From Granulicella sp. (lineage in GTDB: Bacteria > Acidobacteriota > Terriglobia > Terriglobales > Acidobacteriaceae), in contig PKWK01000194.1 of NCBI GenBank assembly GCA_003133205.1, positions 1-6,200 of the forward strand: a stretch of DNA of 6,200 bases. Reading direction: 5' to 3'. The notes below the pieces were generated by a model. The model did no database searches. It was given only the letters and a program-made list of their open reading frames with translations, and was not told where the DNA came from. Below, one piece after another: positions 5,161 through 6,200 of this stretch (position 1 is its first letter; every line of letters begins with the position of its first letter). Made by a program: the position numbers and the translations under genes.

Positions 5161-6200
5161 ATGTCTATTCGAACATGTCTGGCGGTTGTTCTACTTTTTC
5201 TCGCGGGTTCGCTTCCATTTGCGGCGATGGCACAGCAGTCCCCGTCGTCCTCAGGCGCTACCGTACATGGCATGGTCGTGGATCCGGATGACGCGCTAAT
5301 TCCGGGGGCGACGATGACGCTGGCGTCGGCTTCGGGCAAGGCACAGTCGACCGTCTCCAAGAGCGACGGGACCTACGCCTTCCGCAGCGTAGCCGCCGGC
5401 ACATATGTGCTGACCGTGACCTCTCCGGGCTTCGCCGTTTACGTCAAGCAGGCGATCAGTGTCTCGGCGGGCGCAAACCTGACCCTCGATGCCAAGATGA
5501 CGCTGCAGGAGCAGATGCAACAGGTGAATGTCACAACCGATCAGGTCTCGCTCAGCGTAGATCCTGAGAGCAATGCCAGCTCGACCGTGATCACCGGAGC
5601 GGCGCTGGACGCTCTATCGGACGATCCGGACGAACTCCAGACCGAACTTCAAGCGCTTGCCGGCCCAGCAGCCGGCCCCAACGGCGGACAGATTTACATC
5701 GATGGCTTCACTGGTGGTCAACTACCTCCGAAATCGTCCATTCTGGCGATACGCATCAACCAAAATCCGTTGTCGGCTCAGTACGACCAGCTCGGATACG
5801 GGCGCATCGAAATCATCACCAAGCCTGGAACAGACAAGTTCCACGGCAACTTGATGACGATGTTCGGGGACAAGTTTCTGAATACCTCGACGCCGTTCCT
5901 GGGCGCGGCCAACACCCAGCCGGACTACCACACGCTGTTTTTCATGGGCAATGTGACGGGGCCAATCAGAAATGGGATGTCGTTTACGCTGTCGGGATCG
6001 CACCGCACCGTCGACAACAACGCGATCATTAATCCCACAGCGTTCTATGCGAGTTCCGCAACTTCGACGACGCTGTGTGCGCCGGGAGATCTGACCTGCG
6101 GCAGCTATCCCTTTCCCGCAACAGCGCGAGCCTTGGCCGAGCCGCAGACACGGTGGGACGTTAGCCCGCGTATAGATATGATGCTGGGCGCGAAGAATAC
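5161..6200 (+). CDS. TonB-dependent receptor with carboxypeptidase-regulatory-like N-terminal domain (3' end beyond window)
   Basis: This is the start of an outer-membrane receptor; 346 codons are visible without a stop, and complete acidobacterial members are usually around 900-1100 residues. A signal peptide ends in AMA-QQ with cleavage after residue 24. Residues about 34-113 form a carboxypeptidase-regulatory-like beta domain (VHGMVVDPDDALIPGATMTL, then SDGTYAFRSVAAGTYVLTV). A plug-like region follows with GGQIYIDGFTGGQLPP, INQNPLSAQYDQLGYGRIEI and ITKPGTDKFHGN, the pattern common in large TonB receptors of Acidobacteriota. The ATG at 5161 has AGGAG at 5151-5155 with 5 nt spacing. It starts 101 nt after the CpxP-like gene on the same strand with no clear promoter between, so cotranscription is possible. 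The 5060-5160 spacer otherwise holds a small TTGCA-CGAA-TGCAA hairpin (5125-5138). The transported substrate cannot be told from this part. Confidence 0.88.
   Translation, partial: MSIRTCLAVVLLFLAGSLPFAAMAQQSPSSSGATVHGMVVDPDDALIPGATMTLASASGKAQSTVSKSDGTYAFRSVAAGTYVLTVTSPGFAVYVKQAISVSAGANLTLDAKMTLQEQMQQVNVTTDQVSLSVDPESNASSTVITGAALDALSDDPDELQTELQALAGPAAGPNGGQIYIDGFTGGQLPPKSSILAIRINQNPLSAQYDQLGYGRIEIITKPGTDKFHGNLMTMFGDKFLNTSTPFLGAANTQPDYHTLFFMGNVTGPIRNGMSFTLSGSHRTVDNNAIINPTAFYASSATSTTLCAPGDLTCGSYPFPATARALAEPQTRWDVSPRIDMMLGAKN

Overview
The window looks like chromosomal DNA of an acidobacterium (Terriglobia/Granulicella-Edaphobacter type). This is inferred from moderately high GC, from an N-terminal carboxypeptidase-regulatory domain fused to a TonB-dependent receptor of the large acidobacterial type, and from the style of the queuosine proteins. 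No rRNA or other strict taxonomic marker is present, so the assignment is provisional.

Left third (16-1745, minus strand): a compact 7-deazaguanine operon transcribed queC > queE > queD. queC and queE overlap by ATGA and queE and queD are 9 nt apart. QueD and QueE make the carboxydeazaguanine that QueC converts to preQ0, so three consecutive steps of preQ0/queuosine synthesis sit together. The GTP cyclohydrolase (FolE) and the reductase (QueF) are not in the window. The queC leader can fold into hairpins, one of which covers part of its Shine-Dalgarno sequence.

Intergenic stretch (1746-2128): no protein gene. It holds the 3' half of a tRNA-Pro(GGG), from anticodon loop to CCA, with the 5' half missing. 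This looks like an integrase attachment-site scar or the edge of an old island. Short repeats lie around it.

Right two thirds (2129-6200): a Cpx-like envelope-stress locus. A CpxR-like response regulator and CpxA-like histidine kinase run on the minus strand. Divergent from them is a secreted Spy/CpxP-like protein with two LTxxQ-type motifs and an unusual Pro/Gly-rich tail. Between the two transcription units are GTAAC/GTCAC half-sites with 10-bp periodicity, in two converging arrays, closely matching the known CpxR box layout (GTAAA-N5-GTAAA). This reproduces the enterobacterial cpxRA/cpxP arrangement in a distant phylum. Downstream of the CpxP-like gene, on the same strand, begins a TonB-dependent receptor that runs off the right edge. 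A strong hairpin at the end of the CpxP-like gene may stabilise the transcript or reduce read-through between the two.

The most notable items are the Cpx-like operator and locus architecture, and the truncated tRNA-Pro that separates the queuosine operon from this locus.
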